Positions 1-5,441 are shown, counted from the stretch's first letter. The stretch is 5,441 bases of DNA from Myxococcales bacterium (GCA_021784495.1 JAJXSQ010000175.1:1-5441); one strand, 5' to 3'. Notes: generated by a model not told the origin, from the letters alone. A program made the numbers and translations.

Positions 1-1500
1 CGTCCAGGCGGCGGCCGGCGGCGGCGCGAGGCGCGGCCGGCGGAGCGGCGCGGCGCCGGGCACGAGCCGGTCGTAGAGCGCGTCGGCGCGGGCGATCACC
101 TCCGCCGGGTGGACGCAGACCTCCGGCCACTCGCGCCCGCCCTCCTCGACCCACTTGCGGGTGGCGTCGACGCCGATCTTGCCGCCGAAGGCGAAGTGAG
201 CGCTGGCGTGGTCGAGGACGTCGACCGGCCCCTCGGAGAGGACCAGGTCGCGGCGCACGTCGACGTTGGCGAAGGCGCGCCAGGCGGCGCCGGAGACGTC
301 CTGCACGTCGACGTCCTCGTCGAAGACCACCAGCGTCTTGGTCTGGGCCATCTGCCCGGAGCCCCAGAGCCCGTGGATCACCTTGCGCGCCTGTCCCGGG
401 TGCTCCTTGCGGATCGAGAGGAGGCAGAGGTTGTGGAAGACCCCCTCCACCGGCATGCACATGTCGACGATCTCCGGGGCGATCATCTGGAGCATGGGGA
501 GGAAGAGCCGCTCGGTCGCCTTGCCGAGCCACTGGTCCTCGACCGGCGGCGGGCCGACGACCGTCGCCGGGTAGACGGCGTCGCGCCGGTGGGTGATGGC
601 GACGACGTCGAGCGCCGGGTAGTCGTCGGCGAGCGAGTAGAAGCCGGTGTGGTCGCCGAAGGGCCCCTCGCGGACGAGCGGCGCGGCGGTGTCGACGAAC
701 CCCTCGATGACGATGTCGGCGTCGGCCGGGACCTCGAGGCCGGTCGCGACCCCCTTCACCATCCGCACCCCCTCGCCGCGCAGGAAGCCGGCGAGGAGGT
801 ACTCGTCGACGCCGGGCGGGAGCGGGGCCGAGGCGCAGTAGGTGAGCGCCGGATCGCCGCCCAGGGCGATGGCCACCGGCATCCGCTCCCCGCGGGCGCG
901 GTGGGCGCGGTAGTGGGCGGTGGCGGTCTTGTGGAGCTGCCAGTGGAGCGCCAGCCGCCGGGGCCCGAGCACCTGGAGCCGGTACATGCCGACGTTCCGG
1001 AGCCCGGTCTCCGGGTCGCGGGTGATCACCTGGGGGAGGGTGACGAAGGGGCCGCCGTCGTGCGGCCAGGTGGTGAGGACCGGGAGGATGCCGAGATCGG
1101 CGTCGGCGCCGGTGAGCACGACGTCCTGGCAGGCGCCGGCGGAGACGGTCCGCGGCGCCATCGCCGCGAGCGCGCCGAGCGTCGGGAGGAGCTTCAGCTT
1201 CTCCCAGAGCGTGCGCGGCGGAGCGGTGTGGAGCAGGGCGCGCAGCCGCGCGGCGGGCTCCTCGAGATCGTCGCAGGAGAGCGCCCAGCTCGTCCGGCGG
1301 CGGGTGCCGAAGAGGTTCATCGCCACCGGGAAGCGGCCCGAGGAGGGGCGCTCGAAGAGGAGGACCGGGCCGCCCTGCTTGGCGGCGCGATCGGCGAGCG
1401 CCGCCATGTCGAGCCGGAGATCGACCGGCGCGGGGACGCGGACCAGCTCGCCCGCGCGCTCGACGCGATCGAGGAACCCGGAGAGCGAGGGGTAGGCCAT
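1..1500 (-). CDS. ubiD: UbiD-family prenylated-FMN decarboxylase, probably menaquinone biosynthesis (C-terminus cut by window edge)
   Basis: I translated this frame by hand; it stays open to the left edge, giving 500 codons, so only a short C-terminal end is missing (E. coli UbiD has 497 residues). The N-terminus (MAYPSLSGFLDRVERAGELV) is typical of the family and supports the ATG at 1500. Diagnostic motifs are RNVGMYR (residues 168-174, including the metal/prFMN-site Asn169), EGPFGDHTGFYS (278-289), VEGVFHN (351-357), HPGQARK (367-373), then GPVDVLDHAS and GGKIGVDATRKW. UbiD enzymes use prenylated FMN and a divalent metal to decarboxylate aromatic or unsaturated acids in the cytosol; in quinone synthesis the substrate is a prenylated aromatic carboxylate. 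The middle and C-terminal text resembles the menaquinone-type subgroup more than ubiquinone UbiD. A menaquinone role is inferred from that, from the likely taxon and from the polyprenyl synthase next door. Other aromatic-acid decarboxylases of the family remain possible. Confidence 0.93.
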   Translation of the reverse strand, partial: MAYPSLSGFLDRVERAGELVRVPAPVDLRLDMAALADRAAKQGGPVLLFERPSSGRFPVAMNLFGTRRRTSWALSCDDLEEPAARLRALLHTAPPRTLWEKLKLLPTLGALAAMAPRTVSAGACQDVVLTGADADLGILPVLTTWPHDGGPFVTLPQVITRDPETGLRNVGMYRLQVLGPRRLALHWQLHKTATAHYRAHRARGERMPVAIALGGDPALTYCASAPLPPGVDEYLLAGFLRGEGVRMVKGVATGLEVPADADIVIEGFVDTAAPLVREGPFGDHTGFYSLADDYPALDVVAITHRRDAVYPATVVGPPPVEDQWLGKATERLFLPMLQMIAPEIVDMCMPVEGVFHNLCLLSIRKEHPGQARKVIHGLWGSGQMAQTKTLVVFDEDVDVQDVSGAAWRAFANVDVRRDLVLSEGPVDVLDHASAHFAFGGKIGVDATRKWVEEGGREWPEVCVHPAEVIARADALYDRLVPGAAPLRRPRLAPPPAAAWT

Positions 1501-1510
1501 GGCGCGCGGA

Positions 1511-1539
1511 TCTCTACCTCGCCCCCCGGCGACTTTCAA
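1511..1539 (-). promoter_or_regulatory. Predicted sigma70-type promoter of ubiD
   Basis: On the minus strand TTGAAA (1539-1534, 5 of 6 matches to TTGACA) is followed after exactly 17 bp by TAGAGA (1516-1511, 3 of 6 matches to TATAAT). The -35 box lies inside the palindrome at 1535-1550. A start about 7 nt past the -10 would fall near 1504, only a few bases before the ATG at 1500, so the transcript could be nearly leaderless. That fits the poor ribosome binding site: the only candidate, GAGG at 1517-1520, is 16 nt from the ATG. The -10 match is weak. Confidence 0.42.
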
Positions 1540-1550
1540 CGTTCGTTGAA
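1535..1550. promoter_or_regulatory. Palindromic operator candidate, TTCAA-N6-TTGAA, upstream of ubiD
   Basis: The sequence TTCAACGTTCGTTGAA is an inverted repeat with 7-bp arms (TTCAACG/CGTTGAA) around a TT centre. The AT-rich half-sites are about 11 bp apart, one helical turn, which is typical of a dimeric helix-turn-helix regulator. It begins 34 bp before the ubiD start and covers the predicted -35 box, where binding should repress. The site at 2677-2692 has the same spacing and shares GTTGAAGG on the same side. The regulator is not in the window and I cannot name its family. Confidence 0.6.
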
Positions 1551-1561
1551 GGATCCTCCCC

Positions 1562-1597
1562 GGCCGCGCGGCGGCGCGGGGCGGGAGGGGCGCGGCC
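1562..1597 (-). other. GC-rich inverted repeat after the polyprenyl synthase stop, doubtful terminator
   Basis: GGCCGCGC (1562-1569) and GCGCGGCC (1590-1597) can pair as an 8-bp stem around a 20-nt loop, beginning 12 nt past the polyprenyl synthase stop codon. No T-run follows on the minus strand, so this is not a canonical intrinsic terminator. GC-only inverted repeats arise easily by chance at this composition. It may slow or end transcription between the two genes, but the sequence alone does not show it. Confidence 0.2.
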
Positions 1598-1609
1598 CGC
1601 GGGCGCCGG

Positions 1610-2656
1610 TCAGAAGGCGCGCTCGGTGAGGGAGCGGGCCGCCTCGGCGAGCGCCCGCCGGTGGGGGCCGTCGGGGACCCGCTCCAGCGCCGCCATCGCG
1701 CCCCGGGTCCGGTCGCGGGCGAGCGCGCGCGCCGCCTCCACCCCGCCCGACCGGCGCACCGCCTCGATCACCTCGCCGGCCACCTCGCCGCCGTCGGCCC
1801 GGCCCTCCATGAGGAGCGCGAGCCGCTCGCGCAGCGCCGGGGTCGCCTCCAGCGCGCGGATGAGCGGCAGGGTCGCCTTCCCCTCGAGGAGGTCGGCGCC
1901 CAGCTTCTTGCCGAGCAGGCCGGGGTCGGCGGCGTAGTCGAGGGCGTCGTCGACGAGCTGGAAGGCGACCCCGATCCCCTCGCCGAAGGCGGCGAGCGCG
2001 GCCGGGAGCTCGCCGTCGGCGCCGGCGGCCCAGGCGCCGGCCGCCGTCGCCCAGCCGAAGAGCGAGGCGGTCTTGCCGTCGACGACCTGGAGGTAGGTCG
2101 CCTCGGTGGCGGCGAAGGTGCCGCGGAAGGTGAGCTGGAGCACCTCGCCCTCGACGAGCCGGCGCATGGTGGCGAGGAGGGGGCCGAGGGCCCGCCCGGC
2201 GGCCGGGGCGCCGGCGACGATCTCGAGGGCGCGGGTGAGGAGCCAGTCGCCGGCGAGGACCGAGACCGAGTTCCCCCAGACGACGCGGGAGGCCGGCTGG
2301 CCGCGCCGCACCGGGCCGTCGTCGATCACGTCGTCGTGGAGGAGGGTGGCGGAGTGGGTCAGCTCGGCGGCGACGGCGTAGGGGATGGCGGCGGCGAGCT
2401 CGCCGCCGTTCGCGCCGCAGGAGAGGAGGGCGACGAGCGGCCGGATGCGCTTGCCGCCCGCGCCGACGAGGTGGCGGGCGGCCGCGCCCAGGCGCGCCTC
2501 GGCGTCCGCGGTCGAGCCGGCCAGCCGCGCCTCGAGCTCGGCGAGCGTCTCCGGGAGGCGGGGGACCTCGGCGAGCGCCGCCTGGGCGCGCTCGGGGCGG
2601 AGGCCGCGGTCGGCGGCGGCGGAGAGCTGCGAGAGGATCGTCTGCTCCGTCGCCAT
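1610..2656 (-). CDS. trans-Polyprenyl diphosphate synthase (long-chain type, IspB/HepT-like)
   Basis: This 348-residue protein is the class I trans-prenyltransferase that elongates an allylic diphosphate with isopentenyl diphosphate to make a quinone side chain. All key motifs are intact: GGKRIRP (67-73, IPP binding), the first Asp-rich motif DDVID (108-112) in LLHDDVIDDGPVRRG, Lys195-Thr196 in VDGKTASLF, the second Asp-rich motif DDALD (236-240) in FQLVDDALDY, and KKLGADLLEGKATLP. Residues before the first motif (SATLLH) are small, with Ala103 five residues upstream, as in long-chain enzymes rather than farnesyl or geranylgeranyl synthases. An octaprenyl-like product is therefore likely, but chain length cannot be read with certainty, so no symbol is given. 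The ATG at 2656 has GGAGG 10 nt upstream. The following gene on the strand is ubiD, 109 bp downstream, which suggests a menaquinone module. Confidence 0.93.
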   Translation of the reverse strand: MATEQTILSQLSAAADRGLRPERAQAALAEVPRLPETLAELEARLAGSTADAEARLGAAARHLVGAGGKRIRPLVALLSCGANGGELAAAIPYAVAAELTHSATLLHDDVIDDGPVRRGQPASRVVWGNSVSVLAGDWLLTRALEIVAGAPAAGRALGPLLATMRRLVEGEVLQLTFRGTFAATEATYLQVVDGKTASLFGWATAAGAWAAGADGELPAALAAFGEGIGVAFQLVDDALDYAADPGLLGKKLGADLLEGKATLPLIRALEATPALRERLALLMEGRADGGEVAGEVIEAVRRSGGVEAARALARDRTRGAMAALERVPDGPHRRALAEAARSLTERAF

Positions 2657-2666
2657 GTCCGCGCCG

Positions 2667-2671
2667 CCTCC
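2667..2671 (-). promoter_or_regulatory. Ribosome binding site of the polyprenyl synthase
   Basis: GGAGG on the minus strand ends 10 nt before the ATG at 2656. It decides this start over an overlapping frame opening at 2699, which lacks family motifs and begins inside the predicted -10 box. Confidence 0.65.
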
Positions 2672-2674
2672 AGC

Positions 2675-2694
2675 CCTTCAAGGAAAGTTGAAGG
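2675..2694. promoter_or_regulatory. Palindromic operator candidate, TTCAA-N6-TTGAA, upstream of the polyprenyl synthase
   Basis: CCTTCAAGGAAAGTTGAAGG has perfect 7-bp arms (CCTTCAA/TTGAAGG) around 6 bp; the core 16-mer is 2677-2692. It begins 18 bp before the start codon, between the ribosome binding site and the predicted -10 box (2695-2700), so it would span the transcription start, a classic repressor position. In the same orientation it matches the ubiD site at 14 of 18 positions (TTCAA, one G, then GTTGAAGG). As RNA it could also form a small hairpin in the 5' leader, but recurrence of the motif in a different promoter position favours a DNA-binding site. Confidence 0.6.
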
Positions 2695-2724
2695 CACATA
2701 CCCCGGCCGCGCGCGGGCGGTCAA
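2695..2724 (-). promoter_or_regulatory. Predicted sigma70-type promoter of the polyprenyl synthase
   Basis: On the minus strand TTGACC (2724-2719, 5 of 6 matches) is followed after 18 bp by TATGTG (2700-2695, 3 of 6 matches). Transcription would begin near 2688, inside the palindrome, leaving a leader of about 30 nt that contains the GGAGG. The elements stand out as AT-rich patches in a GC-rich gap. Confidence 0.42.
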
Positions 2725-2755
2725 CGAGGCGGGGGCGGGCGGCGAGGCCCCGGGC

Positions 2756-3880
2756 TCAGCCGGAGGTGCAGCTCGCCGTCGAGGCGGTCGGCACCGTGAC
2801 CAGCGTGCCGAAGGCGCGATCCACGTAGACCGTCGCCTGGATCTGGCAGCCCGCCGTCGTGGTCTGGAGCTGGAAGGTCGGTGCCTCGGGGGCGCAGCTC
2901 GGGGCGACGACGTCGACCGTGTGCTGCAGGACGAGGTCGCCGCCGACCGGGAGGGAGAAGGCCGACTCGGCGAAGACGGGGAGGTCGGCGTCGGAGGGCG
3001 CGCCGGTGCACGGGGTCCAGGAGATCGGCAGCTGGTCCTGGGGGCTCCCCCAGGGCGGGACGATGGCCACCTCCCCCATCTTCACGTACCGGGGGTCGGA
3101 GTCGAGCGCGGCGACCGTGCGCGCCGCCGGGTCGAGGAGCGGATCGTGCGCGAGGATGTCGGCGCGCTCCGCGGAGGTCAGGGACTCGAGGAACGCGATC
3201 GGACCGGTCCACGTCGCCGGGAGCGATCTCGTCCCCTGGATTTCGCCGACCGTCAAGGGGATGGCCACCGCACCGATGCAGGGTTCCCCGCTCCCATAAG
3301 GGAAGCAGTCGTTCCCCCAGCTCCACTCCCCCTGGCGTTCGCCGGTCACCGTCGTCCGGAGCAGGAAGGATGGGTTCACCCAGAGCACGATGACGTCCTC
3401 GTCGCTCGACGGGAGGTCGACCGTCGAGGTCCATAGCCACCCCTCGTCGGCGAAGAGGGAGATGGAGAGCGTCGTCGGCGTGACCTCGGTGAGCGGCCAG
3501 CCGTCGCCGGCGTCGAGCGAGGTGACCGAGACCGGTTCGTCGGCGGTGCCGGGGGCCCGCACCACGGCGCGCCAGCGGCTCCCGAGCACGCCGCCAAGGC
3601 CGCTGCCGTAGCCGACCGTGGTGCCGGTCCCCATCCCCGGGTACACGACCGAGGCGACGACGTACGGGACCTTCACCCGCACGGTCGAGGCCGCCGCCCA
3701 GGCCTCGCAGGTGCAAGCCCCGGCGACGTGGATCGCGACCCGGCAGCCGGCTGGCAGGGGACACGCCGCCTCGGAGGTACACCCGGGGCCGATGCAGGGG
3801 CCGGACGAGCCGCAGCCCGACGCGGCGGCGAGCGCGACGGCGAGCGCCCCGGCTGCGAGCGCATGGACGGTGGGATGCAC
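2756..3880 (-). CDS. Predicted secreted lipoprotein of unknown function, Cys-rich N-terminus
   Basis: I do not recognise the family. From the GTG at 3880 the product is 374 residues. It opens with a hydrophobic Ala/Leu stretch (residues 7-20) ending in a lipobox-like AASGC, with Cys23 as the likely lipidation site; the n-region has only His as a possible charge and the -3 residue is Ala, so the signal is imperfect. Six more cysteines follow within 35 residues (29, 34, 40, 46, 56, 58), a pattern common in myxobacterial surface lipoproteins and suggesting disulfides. The rest is rich in Thr, Val, Ser and Trp, with further cysteines, and looks beta-rich. The GTG is chosen because AGGAGG lies just upstream and the predicted promoter ends before it. 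An in-frame ATG at 3922 falls inside the -10 box, and one at 4063 overlaps truA. Base composition looks less GC-rich than the neighbours. It has its own promoter and no visible operon partner. Confidence 0.72.
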   Translation of the reverse strand: MHPTVHALAAGALAVALAAASGCGSSGPCIGPGCTSEAACPLPAGCRVAIHVAGACTCEAWAAASTVRVKVPYVVASVVYPGMGTGTTVGYGSGLGGVLGSRWRAVVRAPGTADEPVSVTSLDAGDGWPLTEVTPTTLSISLFADEGWLWTSTVDLPSSDEDVIVLWVNPSFLLRTTVTGERQGEWSWGNDCFPYGSGEPCIGAVAIPLTVGEIQGTRSLPATWTGPIAFLESLTSAERADILAHDPLLDPAARTVAALDSDPRYVKMGEVAIVPPWGSPQDQLPISWTPCTGAPSDADLPVFAESAFSLPVGGDLVLQHTVDVVAPSCAPEAPTFQLQTTTAGCQIQATVYVDRAFGTLVTVPTASTASCTSG

Positions 3881-3884
3881 GCGG

Positions 3885-3890
3885 CCTCCT
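3885..3890 (-). promoter_or_regulatory. Shine-Dalgarno site that fixes the lipoprotein start at GTG
   Basis: AGGAGG on the minus strand (GAGGAGG if extended to 3891) lies 4 nt before the GTG at 3880. The spacing is slightly short but the match is full. It supports the GTG over the longer ATG-initiated alternatives. Confidence 0.65.
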
Positions 3891-3903
3891 CGATCGACCT
3901 CCG

Positions 3904-3918
3904 GTGAATCGACTTCAC
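3904..3918. repeat. Short inverted repeat at the predicted lipoprotein transcription start
   Basis: GTGAA-TCGAC-TTCAC has 5-bp perfect arms around 5 bp. It sits immediately downstream of the predicted -10 box, the same relative place as the palindrome in the polyprenyl synthase promoter, so it could be an operator. Its half-sites and spacing differ from TTCAA-N6-TTGAA, so it would belong to a different regulator. The arms are short enough that chance is a fair alternative. Confidence 0.3.
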
Positions 3919-3920
3919 GC

Positions 3921-3950
3921 ATCGTACTCGCCGCACGCAGCTCGTGACAA
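3921..3950 (-). promoter_or_regulatory. Predicted sigma70-type promoter of the lipoprotein gene
   Basis: On the minus strand TTGTCA (3950-3945, 5 of 6 matches) is followed after 18 bp by TACGAT (3926-3921, 4 of 6 matches). Transcription would start near 3914, giving a leader of about 34 nt that contains the AGGAGG before the GTG. This is the best-matching promoter of the three predicted here. Confidence 0.5.
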
Positions 3951-3967
3951 GGGGGGCGGGAGGGCGG

Positions 3968-3984
3968 CGGCGGGCGACCCGCCG
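3968..3984. repeat. Compact GC hairpin between the divergent lipoprotein and truA genes
   Basis: CGGCGGG-CGA-CCCGCCG forms a perfect 7-bp stem with a 3-nt loop, about 65 nt upstream of the truA start. It has no adjoining T-run on either strand. I saw no convincing promoter or Shine-Dalgarno for truA in the surrounding 3951-4049 stretch, so whether the hairpin is transcribed is unknown. Chance formation at this GC content is plausible. Confidence 0.25.
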
Positions 3985-4049
3985 GTCCACGCCCGCGCTC
4001 CTCTCCCCGCCTCTGGCGCGCCGGCCCGGGACGCGTCACCATCCGCACC

Positions 4050-4823
4050 ATGCCGGTCGTCAAGCTGGTGCTCGAGTACGACGGGACGCGCCACGTCGGC
4101 TGGCAGGTCCAGCCGAACGGCCCGTCGATCCAGGCGGAGGTGGAGCGGGCGCTGGAGACGCTCCACCGCGCGCCGCGCCGGGTGGTGGCCGCCGGGCGGA
4201 CCGACGCCGGCGTCCACGCCCGCGGCCAGGTGGCGAGCTTCTTCGAGCGCGACCCGCTCCCCCTCGACGCCTACGTGAAGGGGATGAACGCCCTCCTCCC
4301 CCCGGAGGTCGCGGTGCGGGCCGCCTCGCTCGAGCCGGACGGCTTCGACGCCCGGCGCAGCGCCTCCGGCAAGCGGTACCGCTACGCCATCGAGAACGGC
4401 CCGACCCGGGCCCCGCTCTCCCGCCTCGCCGCCTGGCAGCTCTTCCGCCCGCTGGACGCCGGCGCGATGCGCGCCGCCGCCGCCCACCTCGTCGGGCGCC
4501 ACGACTTCGCCTCCTTCCAGGCCTCCGACTGCGAGTGCGCCCACGCGGTGCGCGACCTGCGCCGCTGCGACGTCCTCGGCGAGGGGGGCGGCCGGATCGA
4601 GGTCGTGGTCGAGGCGACCGCCTTCGTGAAGCACATGGTCCGCAACGTCGTCGGCACGCTGGTCGAGGTCGGCCACGGCCGGCGCGCGCCCGCCTCGATC
4701 CCGGCGCTCCTCGCCGCGCGCGACCGGCGCCTCGCCGGCGCGACCGCGCCCGCCCGCGGCCTCTGCCTGGAGGAGGTCTTCTACGGCGACCGGGGCGCGG
4801 GCGGCGCTTCCCAGCCGTCGTAG
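4050..4823 (+). CDS. truA: tRNA pseudouridine(38-40) synthase TruA
   Basis: This 257-residue enzyme isomerises uridine to pseudouridine at positions 38-40 of the tRNA anticodon arm. The N-terminus (KLVLEYDGTRHVGWQVQPN) is the family hallmark. The catalytic Asp is D52 in AAGRTDAGVHARGQV. Further conserved text is YVKGMNALLPPEV, FDARRSASGKRYRYAI with the active-site-lining Tyr, HDFASFQ, the strongly conserved VKHMVRNVVGTLVEVG, and LEEVFY near the end. Length is normal for bacterial TruA. The ATG at 4050 begins exactly where family homology starts; no Shine-Dalgarno is visible before it (GCGTCACCATCCGCACC), so initiation may be leaderless or SD-independent. The last 12 or so residues, after the conserved FY, lie beyond the core and are encoded over the end of the convergent gene. 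Confidence 0.96.
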   Translation: MPVVKLVLEYDGTRHVGWQVQPNGPSIQAEVERALETLHRAPRRVVAAGRTDAGVHARGQVASFFERDPLPLDAYVKGMNALLPPEVAVRAASLEPDGFDARRSASGKRYRYAIENGPTRAPLSRLAAWQLFRPLDAGAMRAAAAHLVGRHDFASFQASDCECAHAVRDLRRCDVLGEGGGRIEVVVEATAFVKHMVRNVVGTLVEVGHGRRAPASIPALLAARDRRLAGATAPARGLCLEEVFYGDRGAGGASQPS

Positions 4824-5441
4824 GCGCCGCCGTGGCGGGTCGCCAGCTCGGCGAGCGCCCAGGAGACGCCGTGGACGTGGGCCAGCGAGACCGGGTCGTC
4901 GCGCCGGAGGTCGACGCCGAAGGGGTTGGGGGGCGGTCCGTCGTCGCGCCGCTCCACCGGCGCGAACCCGAGCGCGGCCGCCGCGCCGGCGAAGGCCTCG
5001 CGCGCCGCCGCGGTCGGGAAGGAGGCCTGGTGATCCACCGGCCGCGCCGCCGCCGGCCGGTCGCCGCGCCGGGCGAGCGCCTCGGCGCTCCGCCGGTCGT
5101 CGAGCCAGCGGCGCAGCCGCGGGGTCGGGAGCAGCTCCTCCCGGAACGCCCCCCAGCCGGCGTCCTCCTCCACCGTCCGCTCCACCGCGTACCCCTCGAG
5201 CGCCGGGTCGCCGGCGAGGAGCGCGCCGCCGTCGGCGCCCGGCGGCAGGTAGCAGAGGTGCTCGCGCGCCCCGCCCATGGTGACGCGTCCGGCGTAGCGG
5301 CCGCCGAGCGCCGCCAGCGCGGCGGCCAGCGCGTCCTCGATCCGGGCGAGCGCGTCCCCCTCGCCGCCGGCGGTGAGGCCGTCGGCGCCCGGGGCGCGGA
5401 GCGGGTAGCGGAGGCGGACGAGCAGCGGGAGCCCCGCGACC
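4781..5441 (-). CDS. DUF695 plus RraB-like domain protein (N-terminus cut by window edge)
   Basis: The frame is open from the right edge, so the first part of the gene is missing; 219 residues are visible. I translated 5279-5441 by hand: it reads in frame (LLVRLRYPLRAP, then ARIEDALAAALAALGGRY and AGRVTMGGAREHLCYLPP), which resembles the DUF695 fold family, and continues through ELLPTPRLRRWLDDRRSAEA and ARRGD. The last 86 or so residues look like an RraB domain: VDHQASFPTAAAREAF, AALGFAPVE, and the C-terminal GGAYDGWE, close to the YDGW motif of RraB. RraB in E. coli inhibits RNase E, but whether this protein touches RNA decay is unknown; DUF695 has no assigned activity. The ATG at 5278 is an internal Met, not the start. 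The 3' end overlaps truA by 43 bp, tail to tail. Confidence 0.75.
   Translation of the reverse strand, partial: VAGLPLLVRLRYPLRAPGADGLTAGGEGDALARIEDALAAALAALGGRYAGRVTMGGAREHLCYLPPGADGGALLAGDPALEGYAVERTVEEDAGWGAFREELLPTPRLRRWLDDRRSAEALARRGDRPAAARPVDHQASFPTAAAREAFAGAAAALGFAPVERRDDGPPPNPFGVDLRRDDPVSLAHVHGVSWALAELATRHGGAYDGWEAPPAPRSP

Noticed and set aside
1560..1609. Palindromes such as GCCCGCGGGC in the GC-rich gap after the polyprenyl synthase
   Set aside because: Palindromes made only of G and C are expected often at this composition, and no T-run is attached.
109..1629. A 506-codon plus-strand open frame antisense to ubiD
   Set aside because: It is in exact codon register with ubiD on the other strand. 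Strong G/C third-position bias removes stops there. The product is low-complexity in Gly, Arg, Glu and Asp with no recognisable motif.
1536..2699. A 387-codon minus-strand frame overlapping the polyprenyl synthase
   Set aside because: It is a shifted frame full of Arg and Pro, with none of the family motifs, and it starts within the predicted -10 box. The synthase frame has every catalytic motif.
1661..3436. A 591-codon plus-strand open frame
   Set aside because: It runs antisense to the polyprenyl synthase, through a promoter region, and into the lipoprotein gene. The product is repetitive Gly/Ala/Arg/Glu and shows no domain; a composition artefact.
2721..3782. A 353-codon minus-strand frame overlapping the lipoprotein gene
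   Set aside because: It is Arg/Gly/Pro-rich with no signal peptide or ribosome binding site. The neighbouring frame has a signal sequence, AGGAGG and a promoter.
3881..4063. Longer N-terminus for the lipoprotein from ATG at 4063 or 3922
   Set aside because: The first would overlap the truA start and the second lies in the predicted -10 box. Both put charged or Pro/Arg-rich sequence ahead of the signal peptide, and neither beats the AGGAGG-GTG pair.
5276..5278. ATG as the start of the DUF695/RraB-like gene
   Set aside because: The frame continues without a stop to the window edge, with DUF695-like sequence upstream (AGRVTMGGAREHL), so this Met is internal.

Overview
The window is very GC-rich. 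Its genes use mostly G- or C-ending codons, and long shadow reading frames run antisense to almost every real gene. Composition, a menaquinone-type UbiD enzyme and a Cys-rich predicted lipoprotein all suggest a high-GC Myxococcota (former deltaproteobacterium), perhaps near Anaeromyxobacter. That placement is inference; no rRNA or marker phylogeny is available here.

Layout, left to right. (1) 1-1500, minus: a UbiD-family decarboxylase that runs off the left edge and lacks only its extreme C-terminus. (2) 1501-1609: an intergenic region with a predicted promoter and a 16-bp palindrome. (3) 1610-2656, minus: a long-chain-type trans-polyprenyl diphosphate synthase. (4) 2657-2755: a second promoter region carrying a second copy of the same palindrome type. 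(5) 2756-3880, minus: a predicted secreted lipoprotein of unknown function that starts at GTG. (6) 3881-4049: a divergent intergenic region with a predicted promoter for the lipoprotein. (7) 4050-4823, plus: truA, a tRNA pseudouridine synthase. (8) 4781-5441, minus: the C-terminal 219 residues of a DUF695 plus RraB-like protein. It converges on truA and overlaps its 3' end by 43 bp.

How the genes work together. The polyprenyl synthase would make the isoprenoid tail of a respiratory quinone, and the UbiD enzyme would decarboxylate the prenylated aromatic ring precursor. The two genes are adjacent and co-directional, yet each has its own predicted promoter. Each promoter carries a TTCAA-N6-TTGAA palindrome, and I found this motif nowhere else in the window. 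It overlaps the -35 box of ubiD and sits just downstream of the -10 box of the synthase gene. The simplest reading is one dimeric regulator controlling two steps of menaquinone synthesis. This is the most interesting signal in the window. The lipoprotein and truA/DUF695 genes show no clear functional link to that pair. I saw no tRNA, rRNA, CRISPR array, insertion sequence or phage gene.
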